64,000 nucleotides of DNA from Margaritispora aquatica (lineage: Eukaryota; Ascomycota; Leotiomycetes; Helotiales; Discinellaceae), in NCBI GenBank assembly GCA_007644065.1, contig VJWN01000016.1, positions 62,001 through 126,000 on the forward strand, written 5' to 3'. Within the stretch, counting starts at the first letter, position 1, and each line of letters begins with the position of its first letter. The translations under genes and the position numbers were made by a program. The notes under the pieces are model-generated. The model did not search any database. It was not told the origin of the DNA and was given only the letters and a program-made list of their open reading frames with translations. This document shows positions 24,860-37,000 of this stretch, in pieces.

Positions 24860-26588
24860 ATGTTGCTCCTTACCTTGTTTACCTTCCTCTTTGCCTGGAG
24901 CAAGTATGTTCAGGCAATCACTGTCACCGCCGCAACAGCTTCTTACACGATCAACACTGGAAGTTCCTATGGATTCATTGCAGTTGTCAGCCGCACAACT
25001 TGTGATATCACCTCCCTGAAGTTCTACGGAACTGAGTTTCAATATGCATCAACATACAGCCACATCGCATCCGGCTTGGGAACGGGCACCACGGTTTCAT
25101 ACACCACCAGCGGTAAGCATTAGACACAATAACATGAAGATTTTCGCTAATGATCCAAGGCACCTATGTAATCGTCAAGTGTGTTCAGAGCAGCTCCGAA
25201 TTTGACCTGACTCACTACATGGTCTTTGGCGACACTCTCAACACCATCTACATGGGCACATACACCAACTCTGAACCAACTGTTGGAGAACTTCGATACA
25301 TCATGCGTCTTGCTGGTGGCTTGACCGAGACCTACCCAACATACAGCCAAGCTGATTGCTCAGATACCTCAGGAGGAACCGCTCTTGAAGCATCCGATGT
25401 CTACACCGTGAGCAGCCAAACCCGATCCAAGTTCTACTCATCCGAGCGCTTCATCGACGACGGCACATACTGCGCAACCAACTCTGATGCTTCTATTCAC
25501 GCCTGCTGGGTCCGACCAACCACCCAGCAAGGAACGGAGAAGAGTTCAGGAGGTCCTTTCTTCCGCGATATCAACCTCAACTATGGTGGTTCTTACCAAT
25601 CCACCACTTACTACATGAACTCCGGCCACGTCCAAACCGAATCTTACCGCCAAGGTTTCCACGGCCCATACATCTTCACCTTCACTCGCAGCGGCATCCC
25701 AAAGCCCAGCGATTTCGACGTCACTTTCTTCGACAACCTCGGTCTTACAGGTTATATCCCATCCACCGGCCGTGGAAAGGTTAAGGGTACCGCCTCAGGC
25801 GTCTCCACCAGCTTCCCAGTCGTTGTTCACTGGTACAACGCCAACTACCAATACTGGGCATATGCTTCCTCCCTGGCATACACCTCCCCCGCCATGGTTC
25901 CAGGAACATACACCATGAAGCTGTACCAAGACGAGCTTTTGGCTGCCACTCAATCTGTCGTTGTCACTGCCGGTGGAACAGTTACCTCCAACATCGCCGC
26001 CACCAACGCTATTATCATTGGATCCCGCACCACCATCTTCAAGATGGGTGACTATGATGGACAGCCAACCGGCTTCCTGAACGCCGACAAGCAAGCACGC
26101 ATGCACCCATCTGACTCCCGCATGTCTTCCTGGACTCCAGGAACCGTGGCATCCACCAACGCCGCTGCATGGCCCATGGCCATGTTCAAGTCCGTCAACA
26201 ATGGACAGAAGATCTCATTCACCATGTCTTCTACCCTCGCTGCGACCGCCACGCTCCGCATCGGTACCACGCTGTCGTTCGCTGGTGGAAGACCTCAGGC
26301 AACAGTTAACAGCTACGTTTGTGCTGCTCCAGCGGCCCCAACGACCATTGACAGCCGTGGTGTTACAAGAGGTGCTTACCGTGGATGGGGGGACGTTTAT
26401 ACCTGCACCGTTCCAGCAAGCACCTTGGTCAGTGGCACTAACACTGTTACGATCAATGTTATCTCTGGAAGCTCCGGAGATGCATTCTTGAGCCCTAACG
26501 TCGTAAGTTTTACTGTCTTCCAACTCGTATCCTTCTTTCACATGCTAATCAGCTCTAGGTCTTCGATTTCATAGAGCTCTACCACTAG
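24860..26588 (+). CDS. Rhamnogalacturonan lyase, PL4, secreted
   Basis: Three exons (24860-25112, 25160-26502, 26559-26588) with 47- and 56-nt introns give 541 residues, about the usual length for fungal PL4 (rhamnogalacturonase B type). The last exon encodes only ten codons (VFDFIELYH and stop). A signal peptide is expected at residues 1-19 (MLLLTLFTFLFAWSKYVQA). The catalytic N-terminal beta-sandwich is followed by a fibronectin-like middle domain (KPSDFDVTFFDNLGLTGYIPSTGRGKVKG) and a C-terminal carbohydrate-binding jelly roll that begins near IFKMGDYDGQPTGFLNADK and carries RGVTRGAYRGW. The enzyme cleaves the rhamnose-galacturonic acid backbone of pectin by beta-elimination outside the cell. 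A GH51 arabinofuranosidase, which would remove side chains of the same polymer, lies 3.4 kb away. Confidence 0.93.
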
Positions 26589-28315
26589 ATGGTGTGAGTG
26601 AGGTTGATGAACCGATCCGCCGAGCTGGTCGCTTGTATATACTTTCCAATGTCTTGAAAGACTTGTGCTGGCTGGCTCGATGGGATTGGTTTGTCGCTGC
26701 TGTGGAGGTTGATACATTGCTTCTTTGATCTTTTATGTCTATACTTTATCTACCCCAACGTCTGACCGAGTCAGCTTCTTGTATATATCTTGTTGCTTTC
26801 GTCACAAAAAAAAATGATACGATGAGCTTTGCACATACACACTTGTCCAAAGGGCATTAAGCATTCATACATACTCCTCCGTAATGTCTCATCGTAGATC
26901 CGAATCAGGGTGGACTAGTAAACCGAAGTCTCAAGTACTCGCTCGCACTAACCGAGATGTAGAAGTCTTCCAAACAAGCAGTGCAACTCACCTAAAACCT
27001 GTATACTCCCAACATGAGCTCTGAATGATAAAACAGTTTACGCAGTTCCGAAACATGCCCATGAATCAAAAGTACATAGATACATCTGTAACTCGTTTCA
27101 CAGGTCTAGGATTCTCCAAAAAGACCGAACGAAAAGATGCACAATCCCACCATCTACGTTGCACAGCAACCAGATAGACGAGGAGGCAGACTGAAAACCG
27201 CAGCTCGGCTCACATTCTTCCAAGGTCCGGACGGAATTGAGCACGACATGCTTTCTTTCCATTATCTTCGAGGCTTCTTCTGGATGAGAGGTGACTTCGA
27301 GTCCCTTCACAGCTCCCACTTTAAAGCAGTCTTAGGTTAAGGGCGATTCAAATATCCAACTCCTCTCCTTCTCTCTTTCACAACACAAGACACCGACACA
27401 TAGCTCGGTTGGCGCAATGGTAGGTAGGTAGGTAGGTAGGTAGGCGTTTGAGCTTCGAGACACGCGTGGCTGTCTTAGGGTCACGGTAGATCAACACGTA
27501 CAGATCTAACTTGGCCACAGTCATTCGCTGCCAATCGTGGACTTTAAAACACATAATGAAGTGCTGATGAGGCATTCTTGGGGAAGTCTTCGAGTTTCCT
27601 TTGCTGCAGCTGCTTCCTGGCCATTAATTACTTTTTGTGCTTCTGTGGGACAGGTTGGTGTATTAGGCGAAACAACGATGAGGTGGATGAAAGTGATTGC
27701 GGCGCGAGTGGCGCCACGAAAATCATCAATTTTCATATTCTGATGTCAGCCGGTTTTCGGTGTGGTTTTGGTTGAGTGGGGTTCTGTATTATCTTCTTCT
27801 AATTAATACTATGTTAACTCGTGATCTCGTTCTCGGGTCTTGCTCACTTGCTTGCTTGGAGGACGACTGTATGAATCTTAAGCAACTGCTCTTCTCTTTT
27901 ATTCGCCTCGAAGGTAGAGATACCTGTCTATCACCCGTTTGCTTCCAATACTCCAGTCTGCGCGGGAGGTCTCTTTACGGACAAGAATAAGCATATCAGT
28001 ACTTTATAGCCAAGGATGATATGCTAAACGAGTAATGACAAGATACAATGCGGGAGGACATGAGGAGTTGAGAGGCAATTAAATCTCGATTAAGAAGCAG
28101 AATAATGGTGAGGCGCTAAATGGTCTGGGAATTTTATTTCATTGATCATCGCAAAGTGTCGTGTATATAAGCATAAGTCATCACTCTGCGCATATTCCAA
28201 TGAGCCCAACCAAATTACAACAGCTCAGTTCATCACTTCTCGCTCACACCCATCTACACCCAACTTGCCTCAATCTCAGCACTCGATCCCATTCCCTTCA
28301 CAACTCCCCCTCCCC
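26589..28315. other. Intergenic, two converging 3' ends
   Basis: The 3' sides of the PL4 gene and of the minus-strand surface-protein gene face each other here. Only short frames and a GTAG microsatellite are seen. Confidence 0.55.
27419..27444. repeat. (GTAG)n microsatellite
   Basis: About six GTAG/TAGG units between 27,419 and 27,444. Confidence 0.9.
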
Positions 28316-28911
28316 TCACAAAAACGCACCAAGCACCAATCCCACCGCACCCACCACCACCGGTGCCGCAGTCCTCATAGGCCCCGCCGCATTCGCACTA
28401 CTACTCGGCGTGCCGACCACCTTCGCAGCCGCACTATCAATAGCGGCGACCTGATTCCTGACAGCGGTCTGCGCGCTCCCGGGGACACTTTTCGAGTACC
28501 AATCCGCGCGCGTCAGGTCGTCGTAGCGGAAGCCCGAGGCGTCGATGGAGGATTTGGCCGACGAGGGCGCCGCGCTGTAGATGGCGGACAGGGCGGACGT
28601 GTAGATGGGCGCGTTGGTCCAAGTTGATTGGACGGAGTTGAGGGCTGAGGCGAGGGAGGTGCTTGCTGCGGGGGCGATGTGTGGCGTGGAGGTTGGGTAG
28701 AAGGCTGATATTACGGAGGCGCTGGAGGCGTGTTAGATTTGCTTGTGGGTGGGATGTGATGAGGATGGAGAGATGTGTGAGGGTAGTAGGGAGGAAAGGA
28801 GGAAGGAGGAAGGGAGGATTCGAAGTGTGGGATCAAGACTTACACATTCAGGTCAGCAGCTGCAGCAAGGAAAGCACATAGTGCGAGGGAGGAAATAAGC
28901 GAAAGCTTCAT
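28316..28911 (-). pseudogene. Small GPI-type surface protein with a frameshift
   Basis: Exon 1 (28911-28844) encodes a signal peptide, MKLSLISSLALCAFLAAAAD. A 121-nt intron (GTAAGT...CCTCCAG) leads to ASVISAFYPTSTP. The continuation IAPAASTSLASALNSVQSTW, then YDDLTRADWYSKSVPGSAQTAV and a hydrophobic end (APVVVGAVGLVLGAFL), is in another frame. The two frames meet at about 28,680 (CCACAACATC on the minus strand), where one base too many, or two too few, breaks the reading. Alternative splicing can skirt the break: the same donor with an acceptor inside GCAAG gives NVTSLASAL, or a GTGTAA donor joins to a TATCAG acceptor. Both would lose the natural-looking SVISAFYP segment. The layout (signal peptide, Ser/Ala-rich body, hydrophobic tail) is that of a fungal GPI-anchored wall protein of unknown function. 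It may be a recent pseudogene or a sequence error. Confidence 0.6.
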
Positions 28912-30025
28912 GTTGCTCGAGTCTGTCCTGTGTAACTTGAATATTCGTTTTTCGACAATGTGGATTTGCTTATAGTTTTGTTCGAAATAAAGACTTGCAA
29001 GTATCAGAATTTCAAAAAGGGCGGAAAACAAAAATTTGAAGAGATCCAAGGACCTTATATATCGCTCCCAAGTTACCTACCTACCCGTACCTAGCAGAAC
29101 CAACCCAGAACCAATATCAACTAAATGCTGTGCCACCGGCCACATGTACCCAGGAAGGACCACTCCGGACGAGAGACATCGAAATAGTTTCCGTCAGAGG
29201 CGAATCGGCACCGAGTCTCACCGTCTGACATACCCGGCCGGGTACCTACCTATCCATGTCCATGTCGAGGTTATCACTCGTATTATTTTCAGTTCTCCCT
29301 TGCCAGATTCCCCATCCACGATTTCCAGAACTTCATGGATTGCTTGGCCTGCGCTCCTCCAAGCTCTCGTCTGATCCAAACCTCGTCTCGCTAACGCTAC
29401 GCCCCTCTTGTACGTGAACTCGCCTCCTCAAGCCCTTTAAATCCACACCAAGAAACACACCCTCTTTTCCTCTATTCCATATCCGTGACACCGAGTAAAC
29501 CAGTTCGACTGGGCATCCAATAGTCTTCCCCACTAGAACCATCATATGGATAATCATTGGATTCTGATAGCTGCCATGATGCAGTGGCGGTTGTAGGGTG
29601 GAGTTTGGTGGTTGCTGAGTGAGTTGTGGTTATTTTCAAACATGAGAGAAAGGGGAAATGATCGACCAGCGGGTGAATTGGTGCCTGTTTTGGCGTTCGA
29701 TGGCTTGGATGGGGAGAAAGCTTGTTTTTGGGGGGTGACCGAGGTTCCGAATGAACCTGGAATGAGGGGATACGTTAAGTAGGAAGGTCTCGTGATATCA
29801 AGTCCTGTGACTTTAAGTTGCATGATTTGAACAGAAAATAGGATGACATGGAATGAGATGACATGGGATGGTATGTGATGGGATGTGCGGATTACACTAA
29901 AATACGATCTTGGGACAGTGGTCTCCCTCTGAACTGAATTTTGTAATTCTTCACACCTGCTAAGTTCTTCACCTCCTCTTCAACTACAACACATTTCAGT
30001 CCCAACACCACATTCAGCACCCACC
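28912..30025. other. Intergenic, no gene recognised
   Basis: Holds the promoter of the surface-protein gene and the 3' side of the GH51 gene. TACCTACC-type words are frequent near 29,080 and 29,245. Two minus-strand frames of 74 and 89 codons (29,333-29,823) overlap but show no known motif and are not called. Confidence 0.5.
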
Positions 30026-32263
30026 TCACGCTGTCGTCAGCACAGCAATAACGTAGTTCGCCAGCTCAAATCCAAACTTCCCATCAGCCCCAGCAGTAAG
30101 CACACTCTCAACTTTCTTTACGGCCTCAATAACTGTACCATTAACGAGGCGACTACTCTCGAGTCCGGCACCCCTGGATCCGGGAATCTCCTCCAGCACA
30201 GTCAACTTTGCCTTCGCGCCCGCACTCACGCCCTCAAAGCTAATGTTGAATGGAACTGGCGCCGTGGCGTTGTATGTCGCAACCTTGAAGATATATTGTG
30301 GTGCTGCGGCTGTGGAATTGGACGTTGTGCCTGCGACGAAGAAGGCGGGACCGAAGGCAACATCGGAAACGACGGGTACGGTTGAGGCGATGCGGTGCGC
30401 TGGGGCGGAGAAGAGCTCGATGCCACGGTAAGAGGTCGAGAGGACTGTTTGCGCGGGGTCGGCCGTGAAGGAGATGAGATCTGGCTGCGTGGGGATCAGT
30501 ATTAATCTTGGCGTTCAAGGGGAGTCGGTAACTTACGCTCCATTCGTATGAGTCCAGGTTTTGGAGCATAGGCGCATATGCCAATCCTGCAATGACGTCG
30601 CCGTTCCTTTCGCATCCGATGGCGAAAATGGCCTCACTAACGGCTCCTACCCACATTGGATACGGGATTTTGGGTAATGCCCAGTTCGTGCCTGTAATTT
30701 GGTTGTGGAGGTTATACTGCACGTTTGCGTATTCACCGACGAATACCTTGTGCGTTCTTGGGACGTTGTCGAAGCGTTGGAAGGCGACATAGACAAAGTA
30801 ATCGGGACGAGAGTAGATGTGGTAATCGGTTGCTGATCCTGCACCGACGGCTGTGAGATCTCCCGTCGAAGAGATGATGGTAATGTTTGGGTAGAGCGGG
30901 TGAATGGCGTTGTAGAACATGTTGAACCGGTAAGAGGCATAGGAGCTGGGTCCACCTTGGATGTTGTCTTCGTTGCCGATCTCGACGTAGTTGAGCTTCC
31001 ATGGTTCTGGGTACCCGAGGGAGGCACGAAGGGAACCAAATGGAGTTGATTTATCGCCAAGAATGAATTCAAGCTCGTTGAGCGTGTCGGTCACATAAGG
31101 TGCGAGAGCAGCAGCACTAATGACCTGAATTGGGAAACATAAGTTAGCTTCTACATGTTATGCTTCGACGGAATAGATTGATGTGGAAGAAGCAGACTTT
31201 GTCGAGAAAAGCATGGAGGAACAGAACCAAAAGCACTTACATCGCTCCCTCCTAGATACATGCCCGCCCAAACAGCGAGCATTGGCTCCATATCCAAATC
31301 GGTGCACCACTGAGCGAGTTAGAACTATTCAGCAATCAAAGATTCGAGTCTTACATTGAAATACTCAATAAGACCAAGACCATCGGTATTCTGATAACTC
31401 CACGTACCAGGTCGGCCTGGGCGAGAGTTCAATGGACCAATTGTCTTATTCCATAACCAGGGATAATGAAATTTATCTCCTTCCCTATGACAGAATTAGC
31501 TGGTATTCTCGCTTACAGATGTAGTGACAAACAAGTTATTTCCACCAGGCATTCGGAAGAAACTTGGATTCAAACCCTTCATTGCCTTCATCAAATCTGG
31601 CCGCATGCCATTCTTTGTGTTCTTGTATGTTGGTGGAAAGAGGCTGATGAGATTGAAGTTCACAGCGCCGTGTCCACTGGCGAACTCGATCACCAAGCTG
31701 TTGTTGACATTTGGTGCGGCGAATCTGGGCTCCAGGGTGAACTTGTGCTCGGTCCAATTGTTAGATGAGCAGGAGGAAGAGACCTCCACGGAAGCATAGA
31801 TCCGTGAATTCAGAGTGGATTGCAGCTTGACAGTGAATTTCCCACGGTAGGAACCCAATGCCCAGAAACTTCCAACGTAGGGCTGCGATTTCACACTGAT
31901 ACCCCAGTAGCCTGGATTTGAAATACCAATAGTTCGGGAGGAGATGTTTGCCGTTGGAGAGACATTGATTGACAAAGGAAGTGCTTCAGACAGAGGTACT
32001 GAAGTGTTTTGCAGAGTCAGTGTTGCGTTGCCGACTGCTGTCCATGGTGAGATAGTTGCGGGAAACTCGGTACTTCCTTGAAAAGCTCGGTTCTGGATCA
32101 ATTCTGCATAGATACCTCCATCTCCAGAATGATTGATGTCTTCAAACATAGCACCATACATGAGTGGAGAAGAGACATTGCCACCACTGGCTGCGATGCT
32201 CAGATTGTACGCATTTGTAAGACTTCCAAAGATTGAAACTGCGACTAAAGAGAGAAACATCAT
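30026..32263 (-). CDS. GH51 alpha-L-arabinofuranosidase, secreted
   Basis: Five exons (32263-31533, 31484-31355, 31309-31241, 31124-30537, 30484-30026) give 658 residues, typical for fungal GH51. A signal peptide is visible at 1-18 (MMFLSLVAVSIFGSLTNA). Next come the carbohydrate-binding-like N-terminal region and the conserved MYGAMFEDINHSGDGGIYAE. Splicing rebuilds FFRMPGGNNLEGD, and the catalytic barrel carries EIGNED with the predicted acid/base at Glu362 and FVGEYAN with the predicted nucleophile at Glu441. A C-terminal beta domain follows. The enzyme releases terminal arabinose from arabinan and arabinoxylan outside the cell. Introns are 48, 45, 116 and 52 nt, and the third exon is only 69 nt. 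Its substrate side chains decorate the pectin cut by the nearby PL4 lyase. Confidence 0.94.
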
Positions 32264-34010
32264 GTCTGAGTATGGATGATTATCATTCCGAGACTAAAGA
32301 CCAGAAAGAAATATATACATTTCAAAATCCCAAATACCATCTCGGTATCGGTACATCAGAAACCAAGCAACGTAGAGATCTACTATTTCGCACCTATTCA
32401 CCCGAGATACGTACAGGAACAAGGTTGATATTGCGCTGCAGAGCCCCAGCAATTCGAGGATTGGAATGTCACGCCTTGGCTGTCATTGATGCGGGTGTTG
32501 GATGTATGCAAACGTATACGCAGGTACATATATATCCCTACCTAAAAGGTTAAATACGCCTGCCGATGGTAGTGGGTCACTATGCGGGGAAATCGACGAA
32601 GCCTTTTGCCCGTAGATATTCCACAATACACCGACCCGAGAGTGCTTGCTTGGTCACTCGAGGACTATCAGATCGGAATGGAGAAACTCTGATAGCCGAA
32701 GCCGGTACTATAACTTGGTGGTATGGGAGGAATGGATCCCAGTGACAACCAAATGACTGTGTGTGACCTGGAAGAATATATATCCCATCTTCGAAATCAA
32801 AGACCAACCAGAAGACTGTCTTAGTTCTGTCTCACAGATCAGTCGGTCCATCCTTTGCTACCTAGGTAGGTAATCAAGGAGCTCGAGGTATTCCAGGCTA
32901 TCACCTGACATGGCCCCTCTTATATTAAAGACCTTTGATCACCCGAAGAAGCTTCATGTTTGTAGATGTGTCAAAGACTCATAAGTAAGGTTTCTAATTT
33001 TCTCTTCATTGGCAGCATCTAATGCATCTCAAGCTTCGGCTATTGTCTCACGACTCTGCAGAGAACAGACTCCACGTTGGACAATGCGACATGTGTGCCA
33101 CAGCTTCTTTCCTTAGCATTGAAGTATTTTCCAGGATCACGACTGTAAGCAGAGCTCTTGACGATGAGCTTGAAGAAGAATCTGTTCAGTGACACTATAA
33201 GAGCTTTCGATTTGTTTGTTGTTGAAGGTTGAGAATTACTCTTGAATACCTTAGACGAGGAATCAAGATCGAGACAATTTTAGCGAGTGTCTTTGATGGT
33301 TTTCCTAGTTCTGCCCTGTGTTCTGACTGTTTCAGCTAGCTGCGGGCCGTGCCTGCCAACCGCAACCGCAGTTTGTACCGCAGCTCTCGCTCTTTCTCTC
33401 TCTGTCAGGGCAAAAAGGCCGAAAGAAGCTAGACTCCAACCCAAATTGGTCTTAGTGTTGGGCTGACTAGGCGGACTAGGCTGAATTGGTAATGACCCCC
33501 CCCCCCAGCTTCTCCATCCTCACTATCTAAAATCTGAATCCAAATCTGAATCCCCTCACTTTCTGCACTGCATCCCTCCATCATTCTACATTCTGCATTC
33601 TACCCTCTATTCACGATTTGTTTGCTTTGCTTTTGTTTGCGCATACCCTAGCATTGCATCTGTATTTCTTGTACGTATTAATGCTTTCTTTCCGTTCCTC
33701 ATTTTTGTTTGCTGAAGACTAACAACTTGCTTTTTAGCTGCAGCCTCGCCCGTCGTCCAACTCATATTAGCGCTTCTTGAGTCAAGCCCTCAAAATTCCT
33801 TACCAATTGTCCTCGGTCAACCTACCTCGTCGTCTTCTTCCTACGTACGACTTGTTTTATCGAGCATTTGCAGATTCTCTCCCCAATTTGACATGTCCGC
33901 ACGTTGAATTACGCCTCAGCCTTACCTACAACATCAATTCCAACGAGAAAACTCCATGACAGAACCTAACATCCGGGGATCGAACAAGTATCTCTATCAA
34001 ACTATTGATC
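32264..34010. other. Divergent promoter region, GH51 and RdRP
   Basis: 1.7 kb between the starts of GH51 (minus) and the RNA polymerase (plus). A TATA-like ATATATAC lies just upstream of the GH51 ATG near 32,310. The RdRP leader is pyrimidine-rich from about 33,500 and may contain an intron: a GTACGT donor near 33,672 and a TTTTTAG acceptor near 33,737. Confidence 0.5.
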
Positions 34011-34063
34011 ATGGCGCCATTTATCTCGCAATCGCCAATTCCAAGCACCCCTACCAGGCATAG
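33956..34063 (+). promoter_or_regulatory. uORF overlapping the RdRP start
   Basis: An ATG at 33956 opens a 35-codon frame that ends at TAG 34061-34063, past the RdRP ATG at 34011 and out of frame with it. Its context is poor (T at -3), while the RdRP ATG has A at -3 and G at +4, so leaky scanning is expected. A 4-codon uORF also begins at about 33,892. Confidence 0.45.
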
Positions 34064-37000
34064 TGCTTCTCGACCGGATGCAGAGCTTAATGACAGAATA
34101 TTCCGTCTCTGCAGTGCTTGGCCTCTGGGGCTTCAGCCAAAAGAAGACCACTCGCCATCCAAAAGTCAAAGGACCAAGGAGGATGAGTGTCTATTCCTCA
34201 TCAAGTGGTGTAGCCACAAGAAAGTCTTAGAAGCAGCCCTTGCAATCTTTACCGAAGAAGCAGAGGTCCTGTATTCCGGATGGGTTCGTAAGCCCAAAGC
34301 CGAACGAGGAGTCATTCCCAAGATTACGAGGAACATGCCAAAACCTGTTAGCAAGAAAGAAAGAATAGAACTTCTTGATTGCCTAATCGATCAACTCCAA
34401 AAACAGAAAAACATGCATCCGGCAAACGTACCAACACCGCGGTCCTCCAGGACTTTGAACGATCGTTTTCCCTTGACAACGCCCATCCCGTTCCCTTTGA
34501 CTCCTCGTGTGGAGATCAAACGATCTCGGGAGGGGCTCTCGCCTGATCCAGCACCGGCGAAGAAAGCCAAAGCTGGTTCATCAGAATTCATGCCCCCTCC
34601 ACCCTCGATTCTCTCCCGAATGGATGAATCACAAGGCTTCAATGCTAGTTTTGCATCTTATACATCTCGGAGCGCCAACACCAGTTTTGCCGCTTCGGAA
34701 ACCTCCTCCGTATTCTCAAGACCACCTTCGTTTCTCAACTCGACTATGACTAGTACACAGGAAACCATTCCTGCAGACGACATCTCGCCTTATAAGACCC
34801 AAGAAAACGTGATTTTAGCAGAGGAGGATGAGTTGCCAGTTCTCAAGACCCACGAGCCAGCGTTCACGACTCTTCAAGACGACAAATATAAAAGCTCGGA
34901 CTATGGGGCATCTAGTAGCTTCGAAAGAGCAGTATTGAATACTTCATTTGATGGTGATACTGGCAATGAAAGAGATAGTGACTCTGAAGGTCTTGTCAGT
35001 GAAAAGTTGTCCCAAAATCTAAGGGAAGTCAAAATCAACAATGCCATACTTGTTCCAAAAGCCATGTTGACCGAGTCTGAACGTGAATTTTTGGATGGCC
35101 TCGAAGGAATCTTCCGTAAGTTTGATGACATACTTAGCTATCAGCACTAATAAATCTGTAGCCGGAATACCTCTCTGTTTACAACGAGCATCAATCTACG
35201 TCACCTATGAGATCACGAGAGTCTTTTTGCATACAGGGGCATCGTTACAACATCTTGATGCTCCAATCAGCAAAGCTTTAGAAGATTACGAAACTCTGTG
35301 GGCATTTTTAAAATGCCTCCCACAATTACAGGGACTTTCATTCCCAGAGCGATGTGCAGGAGAAGTGTGGAAATTCGCTATTGAAAACTTACGCCGTGGA
35401 AGTCACTCTGTTGTTCTTGCTGGCCATCTTCTTCCTGGTACTGACACTGAGCCCAATTTCCGACTAAGATTGGATGCGATGAAAATTGATCACTCTCATC
35501 GTCTTGGACGTCGACTTGGCAATGATCGCTTCTTGGAGATATGTTTGCCGAGTTTGACTGACAGAAAGCTACCTAAGCCGGTATTGGACCTTGTTCGTGG
35601 CAGTGATATCTTCTATGACTGGCTTGTTGACACAGAACACTGTATACTAGGGAGAAAGTGGCAACCGTTCTACTCGAAACCGAAAGAACGCAAATCTAGG
35701 AAGAAGGATGCTAAGGATCTCGAGGCAGAAGCAACGTTTCGCCTCTATTTCTTTGCAGTGGATGGAAATAATTTCACAGATATTGGCCGAGCCACTACAG
35801 ACCAAAGCATGTTGCCTATGTCAATTCCAACGTTGCTTAACGAAATAGTACGACCGATCAAACAGAACTCTGAGCAGAGTTATTTGAAGCTCTTTTCGCG
35901 AACGACTTTAGGTGCGTGGCCCTTTGCTATATTTCTTGTTTGTAGTACTAATTAAACTAGCTCTGTCCAGAAATCGTGATACTATTCTATTGACCAATGA
36001 TCAGATCCGATTTCGCAAAGAAGACATCTTATGCAACAGAGAAGTCATGAACGATGGTGCTGGTCGAATATCACTGAATTTGGCGAACCAAGTCCGGCTG
36101 AAACTTGGACTTACATATCTTCCCAGCGCATTTCAAGGGAGACTCGGTGCTGCGAAAGGCTTATGGGTCGTCGACTCAACAACAGAAATTGGTGAAGACT
36201 GGATTGAAGTTTACCCCTCACAGCAGAAGTGGTCGCGGGATCATAAGCCTGGTGGAACTGGAGTTTCTGATGATTGGAGCCACCGCACTTTTGAGGTCCT
36301 GAAATGGTCTGGACCTTTGAAATCAGCCGATCTGAACACCCAGTTCTTACCACTACTGGTAGCTCAGTCTGTCAATGCGAGAACCATGAAATCATCCTTG
36401 GCGCAGATCCTCAAAGAAGGTCTTGCCAATGAGGTTACGGCATTAAGAGAGGCTTTTGAGCACCCCCAAGCTTTGCGGAAATGGGTTCGCGATATAAAGT
36501 CCAGCACATCAGAGCGCTTAAAATACGGTGCGATCCCATTTCGGGCGGGGATGCCAACTTCTACTGAGGAGCGAATCAACGTGATGCTTGATGCAGGTTT
36601 TAGTCCAAAAACGCTCAACTTCTTATACGAGCAAGCGAAAAACATCTTTCAGGGCCATTGTGATGTCCTGGAGAAGAAGCTTAATATTACTGTTGGCAAA
36701 TCTGCATACGCATACATGGTCCCAGACTTCTGGGGTGTACTGGAACCGGATGAAGTATACATTGATTTCTCCAGCTTCACAGACAATGATGGCTTTACTG
36801 GCGCGTTTCTCCATGGGGATCTTCTCGTAGCCCGATCGCCGGCTCATTTTGTGAGCGACATTCAGAAGGTCAAATCAGTCGTCAAAGCTGAGCTCATGGG
36901 TCTGAAGGACGTTATCGTGTTCTCGACCAAGGGAAACCCATCACTTGCCTCGAAATTATCTGGTGGAGATTATGACGGAGACATTGCTTGGGTGTGTTGG

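Noticed and set aside
29333..29823. Two overlapping minus-strand frames as a small gene.
   Set aside because: No motif, different frames, no good donor/acceptor pair and low-complexity composition.
31310..31354. TTCGAGTC near 31,343 as a tRNA B box.
   Set aside because: It lies in a GH51 intron on the opposite strand and no acceptor stem or anticodon arm surrounds it.
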